10,664 nucleotides of DNA from Larix sibirica (taxonomy: Eukaryota > Streptophyta > Pinopsida > Pinales > Pinaceae), in assembly GCA_004151065.3 (NCBI GenBank), contig NWUY0303933509.1, positions 3,308-13,971 of the forward strand, read 5' to 3'. Of this stretch, positions 1 to 8,743 are shown piece by piece. A model generated the notes under the pieces. The model was not told the origin of the DNA and did no database searches. It saw nothing but the letters and a program-made list of their open reading frames with translations. Each line of letters begins with the position of its first letter. Position 1 is the stretch's first letter. The translations under genes were made by a program, and so were the position numbers.

Positions 1-194
1 AGATTCCATGATCGAATCAAACACATCAACATGAAGTTCCATTTGATTTGGCATCATGTAGAGGCCAAGACATTCCATCTACGACATTGTTCCAAAAATG
101 AGCAATTGTAGACATATTCACCAAAGCGCTTGGACGAGAAAAGTTTGAAAAATTTAGAACTATGATAAGACTTACAAACACCCGTTCGTATTAA
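1..194 (+). pseudogene. Ty1/copia polyprotein C-terminus (RNase H end), frameshifted
   Basis: This is the last part of a copia retrotransposon pol gene, whose RNase H removes the RNA strand during reverse transcription. Frame 1 (1-108) reads FHDRIKHINMKFHLI, then HVEAKT and LRHCSKNEQL, the family's usual KHI-(D/N)-(I/M)-(R/K)-(Y/F)-H block followed by VE..T..LRHC...EQ. Frame 1 then hits TAG at 109. From 111 the text continues in frame 3 as DIFTKALGREKFEKF and RTMIRLTNTRSY, ending at TAA 192-194. DIFTKAL is the hallmark of the copia pol terminus. The switch is a one-base loss where the family has EQVADIF, so the copy is broken. The rest of the element lies to the left of the window. A polypurine tract and LTR follow directly, as expected. 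Family assignment is secure; the lineage within copia is not resolved. Confidence 0.88.
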
Positions 195-203
195 GGGGGG
201 GAA
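192..203 (+). promoter_or_regulatory. Polypurine tract of the copia element
   Basis: TAA, seven G residues (195-201) and AA stand between the pol stop and the TG that opens the LTR. This is the standard place and composition of the plus-strand primer of LTR retrotransposons. It overlaps the pol stop codon. Confidence 0.75.
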
Positions 204-593
204 TGTTTGAAACCTAATCCTACGGGATTATGGTTCCATTTGTAGATATTGTAAATAATTAACTGAATAAGGAGATGAAGAGTCTTTGTCGGAATCCAAG
301 GAGTTGCTACAAGGTGAAAAGCAATAATCAAAAGCAATGTATAAATAAAGGATTTTGCTTAGTCAAAACTAGAATTTGGGAGTTATTTGACAATATGATA
401 TCCTTTAAAACCCAAATAATATGTGAATCTACTAGTTAGTAATGTAGTTATCGATACTCTAGTATAATATAGAACTAGCCTTACAACAAGAATTTCAAGG
501 AGACAAAATAGAAGAATGGAATCAATTCCTATAAATAGTATATAACATATAGTGCGATTAGAATCAAGGATGACAAACTAACATGTTCTAACA
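204..593 (+). mobile_element. Probable 3' LTR of the copia element (about 390 bp)
   Basis: The left edge is well supported: TGTTTGAAACC begins two bases after the polypurine tract. The right edge is inferred from GTTCTAACA ending at 593. Its reverse complement, TGTTAGAAC, nearly matches the left end and gives the usual TG...CA borders. Another CTAACA ends at 583, so the right border could be 10 bp shorter. The 5' LTR is outside the window, so neither LTR identity nor the target-site duplication can be tested. A TATA-like box lies inside at 340-347. Confidence 0.6.
340..347 (+). promoter_or_regulatory. TATA-like box inside the LTR
   Basis: TATAAATA lies about 137 bp from the left end of the LTR, a reasonable place for the U3 promoter of a copia LTR. 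Given the high AT content, a chance match is possible. Other TATA-like strings occur in the window. Confidence 0.3.
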
Positions 594-703
594 ATAAACA
601 AATTCTAGAACAAAGTTAATGTATAAGGATAAGATGGAGGGGGAAGGATATTATAATAAGAAATGATAGTGGAAACTTGAATTTAAGTTGAATAATGGAC
701 TAA

Positions 704-1059
704 CAAATATTTTCCTTTGGGTTCCTTTATCTAATGAAATTTGCGGGACAAGTATTAGAAGAGATCATGGAAGGATTCAGTTACATGCATAATGTGCAAG
801 ATCAAAAGGAAACTGTGAACCCCTTACTAGTGCATTGTCCATGTGTAAGCCAAGTATGGATTGAGGCATTGATGTTGGGAGTGGGAAGGTGAGTCAATTG
901 CAATATGTTTTTACAGATGGTATAAGGACAAACCAATGATAGATCAAAGGCATTACCTTATATTGTGAGTTGGGAAATTTGGATTTTAGGCTATGCTAAG
1001 AAAATCCTGTTTTTCAGATCTATCACTTTGAGTAAGATATGATTATAGAGGAATATTGA
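704..1059 (+). pseudogene. LINE reverse transcriptase C-terminal fragment (zf-RVT domain), frameshifted
   Basis: This is a decayed piece of a plant non-LTR retrotransposon ORF2, covering the zinc-binding region after the reverse transcriptase. Read across frames it gives GFLYLMKFAGQVL (719-757), KRSWKDSVTCIMCK (759-800) and DQKETVNPLLVHC, then PCVSQVW (800-859). After a stop at 890 come CFYRWYKDKP (frame starting at 894) and KALPYIVSWEIW (947-982). This matches the plant pattern FLWL..., a W before C-x2-C, ET-x-(H)-LL-x-HC, VW, and finally ALP-x-IV-x-W-x-IW. The H usually found before LL is P here, one base change away. There are at least three frame changes and one internal stop, so it is dead. 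Endonuclease and RT palm segments are absent. It starts about 110 bp after the LTR, so the two elements may have been nested. Its exact ends are approximate. Confidence 0.68.
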
Positions 1060-1161
1060 AACCTTTACAAGTAAGGATGCCATAAAATTCTAGATCCAAA
1101 AATACAATTCTATGACTTGGCGATTATTTGTTGATATTTTTGAAAAAACTCCAAGTACATG

Positions 1162-1248
1162 TAAAACATGTTCACTTATATTCCTTAAAAATAAAAAAAA
1201 TTCTTTAAACATGTGTAATTATATTCTTAAAAGATTAAAAAAATTACA
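1162..1248. repeat. Diverged two-copy tandem duplication, 43-bp unit
   Basis: AAACATG at 1164 recurs at 1207, and the following bases (TTATATTC, then TTAAAA and an A-run) recur in step. Copies are about 1162-1204 and 1205-1248. They are diverged and A-rich, so part of the likeness may be low complexity. Confidence 0.45.
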
Positions 1249-1279
1249 TTTTTTTTATTTCTTTTAATTATTTAAGAGT

Positions 1280-1406
1280 ACAAACAATATGTCTAGTTTT
1301 ATAGACAATGGATACTCCTTAAAATTTCATTAAAAAAAATCAGCACAAACAATAAGTCTCGTTTTATAGACAATGGATAGTCCTTCAAATTTCAAAAGAA
1401 AAAATC
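1280..1406. repeat. Two-copy tandem duplication, 65-bp unit
   Basis: Copies at 1280-1340 and 1345-1406 share ACAAACAATA, the long run GTTTTATAGACAATGGATA, and TCCTT.AAATTTCA with the same 65-bp offset. Only a handful of substitutions separate them. No coding frame or terminal repeat is seen. Confidence 0.88.
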
Positions 1407-1516
1407 CGGAGTAGGTAAAAAGGAGATATATGCTAGAAATATCTGAGATTAGATTAATAATCAGATAATGTATGTAGGTGATTCTTATATTATGACGGCC
1501 TCTCGTATTATTTTGA

Positions 1517-1770
1517 TGGGCCACTATGTTAAGATGCCATTAAATGAAATGACCACGAAATTTCCCGAAATCTATATTAATACATGAAAATAATTGAATT
1601 ATCAAGTAAAAAAGCTTTTCCAAATAATTATCATATTATTGGCATGGGCCACTATGTTAGGATGCCATTAAATGAAATCACCACGAAATTTCACATCTAC
1701 ATTGTATTAACACGTGAAAATAATTGAACTATCATGTAAAAATGCTTTTCCAAATATTTATCATACCTTT
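1517..1770. repeat. Two-copy tandem duplication, 128-bp unit
   Basis: Copies begin at 1517 and 1645 with TGGGCCACTATGTTA. They share GATGCCATTAAATGAAAT, CCACGAAATTTC, TGAAAATAATTGAA and GCTTTTCCAAATA at a near-constant offset. Differences are scattered substitutions and small indels. The two copies abut, so this is a local duplication and not two separate insertions. Confidence 0.9.
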
Positions 1771-2210
1771 ATTGAAACTATTTTAATACATTTTAATCCA
1801 TCACTCATAAGGTAAGGTAATGGAGGTTCTCCATGGCAGACATTTTCAACTAATGGTCCTGTTATAAATAAATAAGTATCCACTCTCACAAGATTACGAT
1901 TAAACGACCTATCATTCGAAGTCGTGGAAATCTGGAGCATGCTATTTATCTATTACGATTTCCATATTCATATATATGTTGCTGTTGCACTTCTGCTTTT
2001 TCATTATTTTTGAAAATGACTACAGTATGGTAACAGATGTTATAATCATCTGTGTGGCCTAAAATCATATTTAATTGTTCTTCTATGATTCCTTCCATAA
2101 AGCAAATCCAATTAAAAACCAAAAACCCAACAACTAGTTTGAGGGAGCGGTCAGTCAGCCGGTCAGGCGCACGTCTCGTTGTATTTAATAAGGAGTGTGT
2201 TGTTTTGCAA
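1771..2210. other. No recognisable gene
   Basis: This stretch has no convincing gene. Minus-strand frames through 1946-2314 and a plus-strand frame at 2052-2324 stay open for 90-122 codons. They overlap each other, show no known motif, and run across the inverted-repeat module, so I read them as chance. There is a TATA-like TATAAATAAATAA near 1862 and a GC-richer patch at 2140-2180. Confidence 0.5.
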
Positions 2211-2246
2211 GACAAAAAATTACTTCGCAAGAAAGTAATTTGTGTC
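2211..2246. repeat. Stem-loop / inverted repeat
   Basis: AAATTACTT and AAGTAATTT form perfect 9-base arms around a 7-base loop (CGCAAGA, 2226-2232). The arms extend imperfectly to GACA at 2211 and TGTC at 2246. It lies in a patch where ATTACT(T/G)CG occurs four times in alternating orientation. Confidence 0.6.
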
Positions 2247-2512
2247 GCAGTAAATAATCTTTTAATATTGTGGGCATGTCGAAGTAATGGTTTTTCAAAG
2301 TATTTTATGCGCAATTCAATTTAAGTTTGCGGCACAACTCCACATTACTGCGCAGATTTATATCGCATAGTAACCTCAACCTACAAGGTGTTCCCTGGAT
2401 CTGGAATTAGAATTGCCCAGTTTCTTTGAAATTTGTAGGTGAACATTATCGTTTTTACCATGAATGGCCTGCAATATCTCCCATAGCCAAAAATACAACA
2501 ATATGTGACCAA

Positions 2513-2688
2513 AGACATAATTTCATCATTTAATAAGATAAAATCAACCTGCACAGGCATGAAATCATGTCCCAAGTCAAATCAAGGCCAATAATTTCAA
2601 GAGACATAATTTCATCATTTAATAAAATAAAATCAACCTGCACAGGCATGAAATCATGTCCCAAGTCAAATCAAGGCCAATAATTTCA
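2513..2688. repeat. Nearly identical two-copy tandem duplication, 89-bp unit
   Basis: Copies at 2513-2601 and 2602-2688 both start AGACATAATTTCATCATTTA and both end CAAGGCCAATAATTTCA. I see a single substitution between them (AATAAGATA against AATAAAATA). They abut with no spacer. This is the least diverged repeat in the window and so probably the youngest. Confidence 0.95.
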
Positions 2689-2893
2689 TAGCTATATTTC
2701 AATGAAGAGAAATTATATGATATTAACCGTACTAAATATTAAACCACCATAGACTCTCAACTTATAAAACCATTTCGAGGTTACCCCTAGAGTTTGAGAA
2801 AACCCATATTAAATACAAACCAAAATGAATTATGAAGACTCAGGTACAAGTAACCTTAGAGTACATAAAGAATAGTATTCGCCTAACTATTTA

Positions 2894-4039
2894 TCACCCA
2901 TAGAGTAAGCCACATGAAAAGGCACCCAAATCGAGGCTGGGTTGCCACAAACAAAGAAAAACATAGAACTAATCCAATCCCTTATTATAAACTTAACAGT
3001 GAATGGACATACATAGAATTTCATTGCATAATAAGACTTACCGAGAGTTGTGTTGTAATATCTTGAGATCGACTTAGCATTTATGTGCACTGTCAAGGTA
3101 GATATTTATGGAGGTCCTGGACACAGCCGAGTTGGTTTCACAATCAAGAAAATACTCTATAAACAAATAAATAAAATGATGAGATGAAACCCCAATGCTG
3201 CGTGGAAAAATAAATTATATTCACAAGAGATTAGAATGACGAAAATAGGGTTGAGCCCAACACCTGGATAAGTGCACTTGTAGCCATTGAACACAGGTGA
3301 AAGATTGTAGTGAATCGATACCCTTCTCAAGGTAAATCTTGCAGAGGAGATATTCATTGTTGACCACATCCTAAATTTTTCACGATGAGACATCCTATCG
3401 AGGGGGGAAATATTATTAGAGGCTAACCCAAGTCATTTACACACTGAGTTCGTTAAAAAACAGGTTATGGAGCTCACCTTCATAATCTAAACCCTTGGGT
3501 CATGGTTAGCTTGGTAAGAACATTGATGCGACTCTCATGTAAGAAAAAGGAACACACAAATTTTATTTTTGTCAAACTGGTAAGGAATATATTTGAATTA
3601 AAAAAGGACAACCAGAAATTGGAAGGTTACCTATGATGTTTCTGATTGTGACTAATATAGTTATGCAAAAATATTGAAGTACTCAATCTACGAGAAAAAA
3701 CACTTCATGCCAGGAAATATATCTCTCTGCAAGCTCAATTTTCCAATGTCTTTACTGCGGGAGTTTGGTAAGGACCACCCTGAACAAAAGAAGAAGCTTG
3801 AGAAGAACCCTTTAGAAGCACAGTCGAAAACCTCCTGAAGGGAGCAACCCAAAACAAATAGAAGAAATGTAAGAAGGGAAATGGGCTAACATCCTAAGAT
3901 TGTTCTCGATTTCAGTGATAGTATGCTAGTACCATCAATTCTCTATACTTTCATATAGGTGTCAATACCCGGAAGAGTGGGAAACTCGGTGCACTGTCTA
4001 GACCTTTTAATCTTATCACATCCTCATCATCAAATTTGC
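2894..4039 (-). pseudogene. Possible remnant of a multi-exon minus-strand gene, product unknown
   Basis: On the minus strand, five segments bordered by AG...GT signals read as exons: 3969-4039, 3631-3834, 3478-3531, 3264-3394 and 3042-3156. A last piece runs 2936-2894 to a TGA. Introns would be 134, 99, 83, 107 and 105 bp. Good donors are CTCG|GTAAGT at 3041 and AAG|GTGAGC at 3477. Good acceptors are the pyrimidine-rich tracts ending at 3835 and 3395. The last five segments keep one frame across all four joins, with stretches such as SSQASSFVQGGPYQTP, NISSARFTLRRVSIHY and RTSINIYLDSAHK. In-frame TGA or TAA stops occur in three of the segments (two in the 204-bp one), so it would be a pseudogene. 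The 3969-4039 piece reads GKFDDEDVIRLKGLD but is out of phase with the next. I recognise no protein family. Splice signals were picked by eye and frames chosen to fit, so chance remains a serious alternative. Confidence 0.25.
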
Positions 4040-5230
4040 CTATGCTTCTATACTTTAGGTTACTTCACATGTAGCTCTAGGATAATAATATGTCGAGGCC
4101 AACACCCTTCACAACAACTAGAAGGATGTAAAATGTAGCTCTTTATAATTCTCGCTGACTAGTGGTAATATAAAACCTCTCAAATAGACAAATCATGTAA
4201 CAAGTCTCTTAAAGGACAAACCAGATTATTATTTCCATAAATGAATGACGAATAATAAGGCGTAAAAACCCTCTTCACTTATCAATTATAAAGACAAATA
4301 GACAATTCCTATAACAAGTCATAGATCGTAAACATCCATAACCGATAGTTTAATAAAGTAAATAGATGTATTAAAATGCTAATGGACTTATGGTTTTGCT
4401 CATTATAAACTTGCATTTAGCTTTATTATTAAATCCAATTTTATGGATACCTACCTCTATATATATATGTACGAGAGGTCGATGGGAAGAGGTAAACCCT
4501 GGACACCAAATAATTTACCATTATATAGAAACAAAAAAACAGTAGAGTTGCATTCATAACTAATAATTGAATGAAGTCAATAATTGATGATATTACTTAC
4601 AGGCCGCACAGGAACACTAATATAATATTGTTAAGGCAATAGGAGTATAATGCAAAGATACATGTAGTATCAATTAGTTACAAACAACACATAAGTATAA
4701 ACCAGAATCTGGGTAAACCTGTTGATCATAAAATCAGAAACGAAAATGCCCAAATAAAGGAATTTTGATTACAGTAAATATATGATCAATAGCCATGATA
4801 TATCGTTTACAAAAGGTATCCATACTTCTCACCACAATACTTCAATAATTAAATTGTCCACATAATATACAAATTCAATAAAGGGTTCATCCTAAAAATG
4901 TGGCAGGTCTCTTGACAGGACTTGCTACGAGATTATTCATATCAAAATCTATAAAAAATATTGCAGTGGACCAAATGCATAGCACCTCTAAGACTCAATA
5001 AAGAGATTCACCTAAGTTATTGATGATATAGACCCTAACATCTTTTGAAAGCACAATATTGAAGAACCTCGTTCTCCACCATGCAAGTATATAAACATAA
5101 AAACTCTATTGTAATTTCCGAGGAAATTTATTAACCAAGAGGCAAACAAAGTCTGTGAATCCCATGCGAAATGGGGTGGTTATCCATCGTAAGACCATAT
5201 GAAATATTGTTAAGAGATTGCATACTTGGA
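4040..5230. other. No established gene; weak minus-strand exon-like pieces
   Basis: No open frame here looks like a known protein. Two minus-strand pieces have splice-like borders. Segment 5012-5105 has donor TTAG|GTGAAT and reads RTRFFNIVLSKDVRVYIINN. Segment 4833-4948 has donor GTG|GTGAGA and reads DMNNLVASPVKRPATFL, then, after a one-base shift, DEPFIEFVYYVDNLIIEVL. They could belong to the same decayed gene as the segments to their left, but no continuous chain connects them. A weak repeat pairs AAATAGACAA near 4182 with the same string near 4296, each followed after 5-6 bases by TAACAAGTC. Confidence 0.25.
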
Positions 5231-5480
5231 ACTAACAAAGTTCGTAGTAGTTATGCAGTGACCAAATGGATGGGAAACATGAAATTTGAAAAAGCATAGG
5301 ATAATAACAGGGTGTGCATTGAAATATGTAAACAAGCACAAGCTCCTCTATGCTTCCCACGACACAACCATGTGCTAACACAATGACAACCCTTTTCCAC
5401 TCCACGTCTCCTCCCTCCCTTCTTGTCATGCTCCCTGTAGCTTGCCACCAACTGCCTTGACCTTGATATGAGGCCAAATA

Positions 5481-5534
5481 AGGCTTTGAAACTATTGATT
5501 GATCATAAGGCTTCGAAACCATTGATTGATCATA
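5481..5534. repeat. Two-copy tandem repeat, 27-bp unit
   Basis: AGGCTT(T/C)GAAAC(T/C)ATTGATTGATCATA occurs at 5481-5507 and again at 5508-5534 with two C/T differences. On the minus strand it lies in a 104-codon open frame (5232-5546), where it gives a 9-residue repeat (YDQS.VSKP). That frame has no other protein-like feature, and I do not call it a gene. Confidence 0.88.
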
Positions 5535-5734
5535 AGGGAAAAGCACAACAAAAACTTAGGCTAAATTGCCTAGAAAACCATGCAAGATTAAAATCATTGA
5601 ATCGATTTCTATACCTATGAGAAGGGACTAAGAAGGATTTGATATATCCATCATTTTTATTTTCCCCATCTTTCAATAATCAAACATGTTGATGTAATAC
5701 AATACTTTATTCAAATTCTACTTCTACAATATGA

Positions 5735-5756
5735 ATATATATATATATGTGTGTGT
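5735..5756. repeat. Compound microsatellite (AT)7(GT)4
   Basis: Seven AT dinucleotides (5735-5748) run directly into four GT dinucleotides (5749-5756). It is a simple sequence repeat with no sign of function. Confidence 0.9.
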
Positions 5757-6837
5757 TTATTTTGAATTTGGAAAGAATGCCATAAAATAAATTTCGACAA
5801 TACACCTGTTTTGATCTTCTTTCAATTTAGGAAGAGAACCATTCATGTCCACCCCAAATTACAAAATATAAACACCTATCTTTGTAATATGATGGCTAAG
5901 TAGAGGTTATCAAATTGTGAAGTGGTCATAGTTCACGTTAAGTGACTTGTTGCAAGTCATTTAAAAAAAATATGGATTTCTTTTTGATTTTCGAAAAGTA
6001 GAACTAGCAATTGCAACATAATTTGCAAAGGAACGCCGAAAAGAAAAAAAATGGGAAGTAAAGGGAAAGAAAAAAAAGAGAGAGAATTAAAGTACATGTG
6101 ATGAAGTGAAAAAGAGAATAGTATTTTTTTTTAATAATCATTGGTTCAAGTGGGCATCCAACCCCAATGTTGTGCAACTTAATTTAACTCTTTATTTATG
6201 TTTGGGGCCACGGAGGCCGCCTTGTTTGTTGTGTCATGAACTCTCAATTATGTATTTGTAGTGTTTTTCGGGAATAATTAAATCATATGGGTGCTTTGGT
6301 AGATGTCACACCCAATTTGACCTTTGTTATTACTTGTGGATGCTCAAACGCTCTACCTTCATCCCTTGTTTTGCCTCAAAGAGGTTATATGTATTCCACT
6401 CTATTCAATTTCATGGAGCACTAGAATTGTTGGGAGTTCCATAGCTATGTTTCCATTTTAGAAAGTATTGCCATTGCAATTTAAATGAAAGTGCCATAAA
6501 AGTATGGACGATTAAAAAACAAAGACAACTCATAGTTATGCGCACTACATGGCCTTTAATAGTTTGATTTAAATTTATGGGTATCAACATACTTAGTTGA
6601 AAATGTATTTGTACATTGAATGAATCTTATCTATATCGAACCTATAGTACAATAAGTATATATGTGTATTTCACCTTAGATGTATTTCAAAAAATAAAAA
6701 TACTACTTAATTGAGTATAGGAATTTTAAGTTTTACCTACTATTCTTGATTCCTTTGTCGTTTTCGTTAGATCTCTTGTAAGCATATCCAAAATATTTTG
6801 ATAAAAGTATTGAGGAAATTTATTCACACTAATTGCC
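5757..6837. other. No recognisable gene; purine-rich patch
   Basis: No supported coding region is visible. A purine-rich stretch lies at about 6028-6100 (A-runs with GGGAAG and GAGAGAGA), followed by a T-run near 6124. TGACTTG-TTG-CAAGTCA (5943-5959) is a small perfect hairpin. ATGTCACACCC near 6303 resembles the left end of some plant gypsy LTRs, but no matching right end, primer site or polyprotein was found. Confidence 0.5.
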
Positions 6838-7703
6838 ATGGAGTTCTTCATAGAAAATACTACCGCTTGGATATTGTCCTCATTAGAGCGTTGGTTTTTC
6901 AATGAACTAGTATCCTTAGAGTGGTTTCCAAAAAAGGTAGTAGAGTTGTCGTGGTCTACCTCCCTTTGTTCTAAAAGGTGGTTCTCAAAGAATTTCGCTC
7001 ATGATGGTTTTCCCTTGCATTGATCCATTTTCCCTAATAATGATTGTGAGGGAATTATAAGATCCACATTTGCTTCATGTATTCCAAAATACATTCATAA
7101 TTGGAATCATGGTTTCCATGGAGCCATTGAATTTTGGATTTCTACAAGTAGAAGATTTATTTCTTGTAGAAGAGATCAAGCTTCTTTTATGTATGTGCTT
7201 TTTTGTCTATAGGAGATCATCATTTCATCTTGAGTATAAATTGGGTAGACTCCTAGTTGGCAACAATCAAATTGTCTAAAAGCAATAAAATTGTAGTAGA
7301 GGAAATATTGAATAGAAAATAAGTAACTGTTACGGGGTTATGATGGACAATAACATGCAATGATTGATACAACCGTTGAGGCACATATTTGAGTGTCCTT
7401 GTATAAGAGAAGGATAATTTCTTTTCTTCCTTTAGTCATTTTTGGATTGAATTGATGAGACCATAAAACTTCATGTCAATACATTGAAGGGATGAGATTT
7501 AATTATTTAAGAGTCATGTATTGCTTCACTTAAAATTCTATTGGTTTGTGTGTGATTAAAAAGTGGTGTGTGGACATGTGTGAGAGGCATAAGATAAAAT
7601 ATAGATGACTTGGGGTGGTTCATTTAGGTTAAGATCTATTGCAAGTATTTGTAATCTTTAACCCTTGGATCCATTTGCATTTATTTTTATTATTCCTAAA
7701 TTG
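6838..7703. other. No recognisable gene; two short open frames
   Basis: Plus-strand frames at 6838-7023 (61 codons) and 7070-7279 (69 codons) start with ATG. They show no known motif, no convincing signal peptide and no conserved block. Frames of this length are expected by chance in 10.6 kb. I do not annotate either as a gene. Confidence 0.5.
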
Positions 7704-7827
7704 AATTGGATATTAGATAATAATAAGTTGGCTTACAAAATAAATAAAAGTTGTGTATATCCTTTTTAAAATTGGATATTATACAATAATAAGTTGGCTT
7801 ACAAAATAAATAAAAGTTGTGTATTTA
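7704..7827. repeat. Two-copy tandem duplication, 66-bp unit
   Basis: Copies at about 7704-7761 and 7770-7827 share AATTGGATATTA and the long run AATAATAAGTTGGCTTACAA, followed by AATAAATAAAAGTTGTGTAT. Only a few bases differ (AGATAA against TACAAT at the front edge). The high identity suggests a fairly recent duplication. Confidence 0.92.
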
Positions 7828-8160
7828 CTTTTCAATTTATAAAAACATATGTAAAAACAAATTATATTTACAAAAATAAAACAAAAAATAAATATTATAT
7901 CTTTGATATTTTTCTTAAAAAATTAATATCTTTTATAATTTAGTAAAAAAAAATACATCACATCAATTTTTACATCTAATAAAAAAGTAGTTAAATAACA
8001 TTTTTAAAGAAATATTTTAAGAATATTTTTCGAAAAATATAATAAATTGGAAAAAATCTAGTTATAAAAATGAAAACAATATTCCTCTCCACAAAAGGAG
8101 GTTAATAATTCTCGAAATAAATTGGCTACTTTGTCTTCATATTCCGTTCATTAAAAAAAT
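7828..8160. other. Very AT-rich segment
   Basis: This stretch is made almost wholly of A and T runs, with a few isolated G or C bases. It has no coding frame. It contains a perfect 18-base palindrome at 8023-8040. It could act as a matrix-attachment-like or easily melted region, or simply be decayed repeat DNA; the sequence alone does not decide. Confidence 0.55.
8023..8040. repeat. Perfect 18-bp palindrome
   Basis: ATATTTTTCGAAAAATAT reads the same on both strands. It sits in an A/T-rich setting where palindromes arise easily, so it is recorded without a function. Confidence 0.85.
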
Positions 8161-8182
8161 ATTGCATTTTTCTCAATATATC

Positions 8183-8406
8183 TTGCTTCTAACAACACAT
8201 GTGGTTGGCAAATAAGCACACTCAACATTAATAGATCTTGCTTTCATGATTTAACACCACATGTGGTTGGCCTCCTAAATGAAATAATGGAATACATTGA
8301 TTCAGAATATATTATCATGACATTGTAGAATCATGTGGTTGGCCTCCTAAATGAAATAATGGGATACACTCATTCAAAATATATTATCATGACATTGTAG
8401 AATCAT
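8183..8406. repeat. 72-bp tandem duplication with a third partial copy upstream
   Basis: Full copies at 8261-8332 and 8333-8406 start with ATGTGGTTGGCCTCCTAAAT. They share ATGAAATAATGG.ATACA, ATATATTATCATGACATT and GTAGAATCATG. They differ at about four or five bases. A shorter relative upstream repeats TCTTGCTT...ACA.CACATGTGGTTGGC at about 8181-8209 and again at 8236-8271, so the ATGTGGTTGGC core occurs three times. Confidence 0.9.
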
Positions 8407-8431
8407 GGAGGTAAACTTTGAGAAAACTAAT

Positions 8432-8743
8432 GTTTGTGACAAAGGAATACATTGGAACGTTCACAATTACAAGAGTAGGAGATCCAAGAAATTTGAACAA
8501 GACCTTGTACTTACAACTTATTACCAACACTCTATCCTTCAGTGAGGTCATGGGTCTTTGGAAAATATGAGAATGCAATGCATTTGCGTTTGTGATAAAG
8601 AGACAATAGAAAATTCACAATTGCAATAATGGACAATCCCAAAACTATGAACGAGACCTTGTGCAAATGAATTTCTATCAACAATATGTCCTTTAATGAG
8701 GTCGTGGACCTTTGGAGAATAAGATTGGATAGATTCTAGATAT
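8432..8743. repeat. Diverged two-copy tandem duplication, about 156-bp unit
   Basis: Copies start at 8432 and 8588 with GTTTGTGA.AAAG. They share TTCACAATT.CAA, GAACAAGACCTTGT / GAACGAGACCTTGT, and GAGGTC.TGG..CTTTGGA near the end. Identity is clearly lower than in the neighbouring repeats, so this duplication is older. Minus-strand open frames of 63 and 85 codons (8387-8578, 8548-8805) fall on these copies and contain related segments, but I recognise no protein. Confidence 0.75.

Noticed and set aside
1946-2324. Overlapping open frames on both strands (122 and 90 codons)
   Set aside because: They occupy the same bases, show no protein features, and cross the inverted-repeat module; not supported as genes.
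3656-3838. Plus-strand open stretch ending in SLLREFGKDHPEQKKKLEKN
   Set aside because: It looks protein-like near its end, but it is short, has no recognised homology, and overlaps the possible minus-strand exon 3631-3834. Neither strand can be chosen with confidence, so it is not annotated.
5232-5546. 104-codon minus-strand open frame with a 9-residue repeat
   Set aside because: The repeat is explained by the 27-bp DNA duplication. The remainder has no motif, and another minus-strand frame over the same bases is also open, as expected by chance.
6303-6330. TGTCACACCC as a possible gypsy LTR start
   Set aside because: No matching right end, primer-binding site, polypurine tract or polyprotein fragment was found nearby.
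5925-7660. Similarity between about 5925-5960 and 7610-7655 (GTGGT..CAT, GTTAAG, TTGCAAGT)
   Set aside because: Short, gapped and in AT-rich DNA; could be two relics of one repeat, but not strong enough to call.
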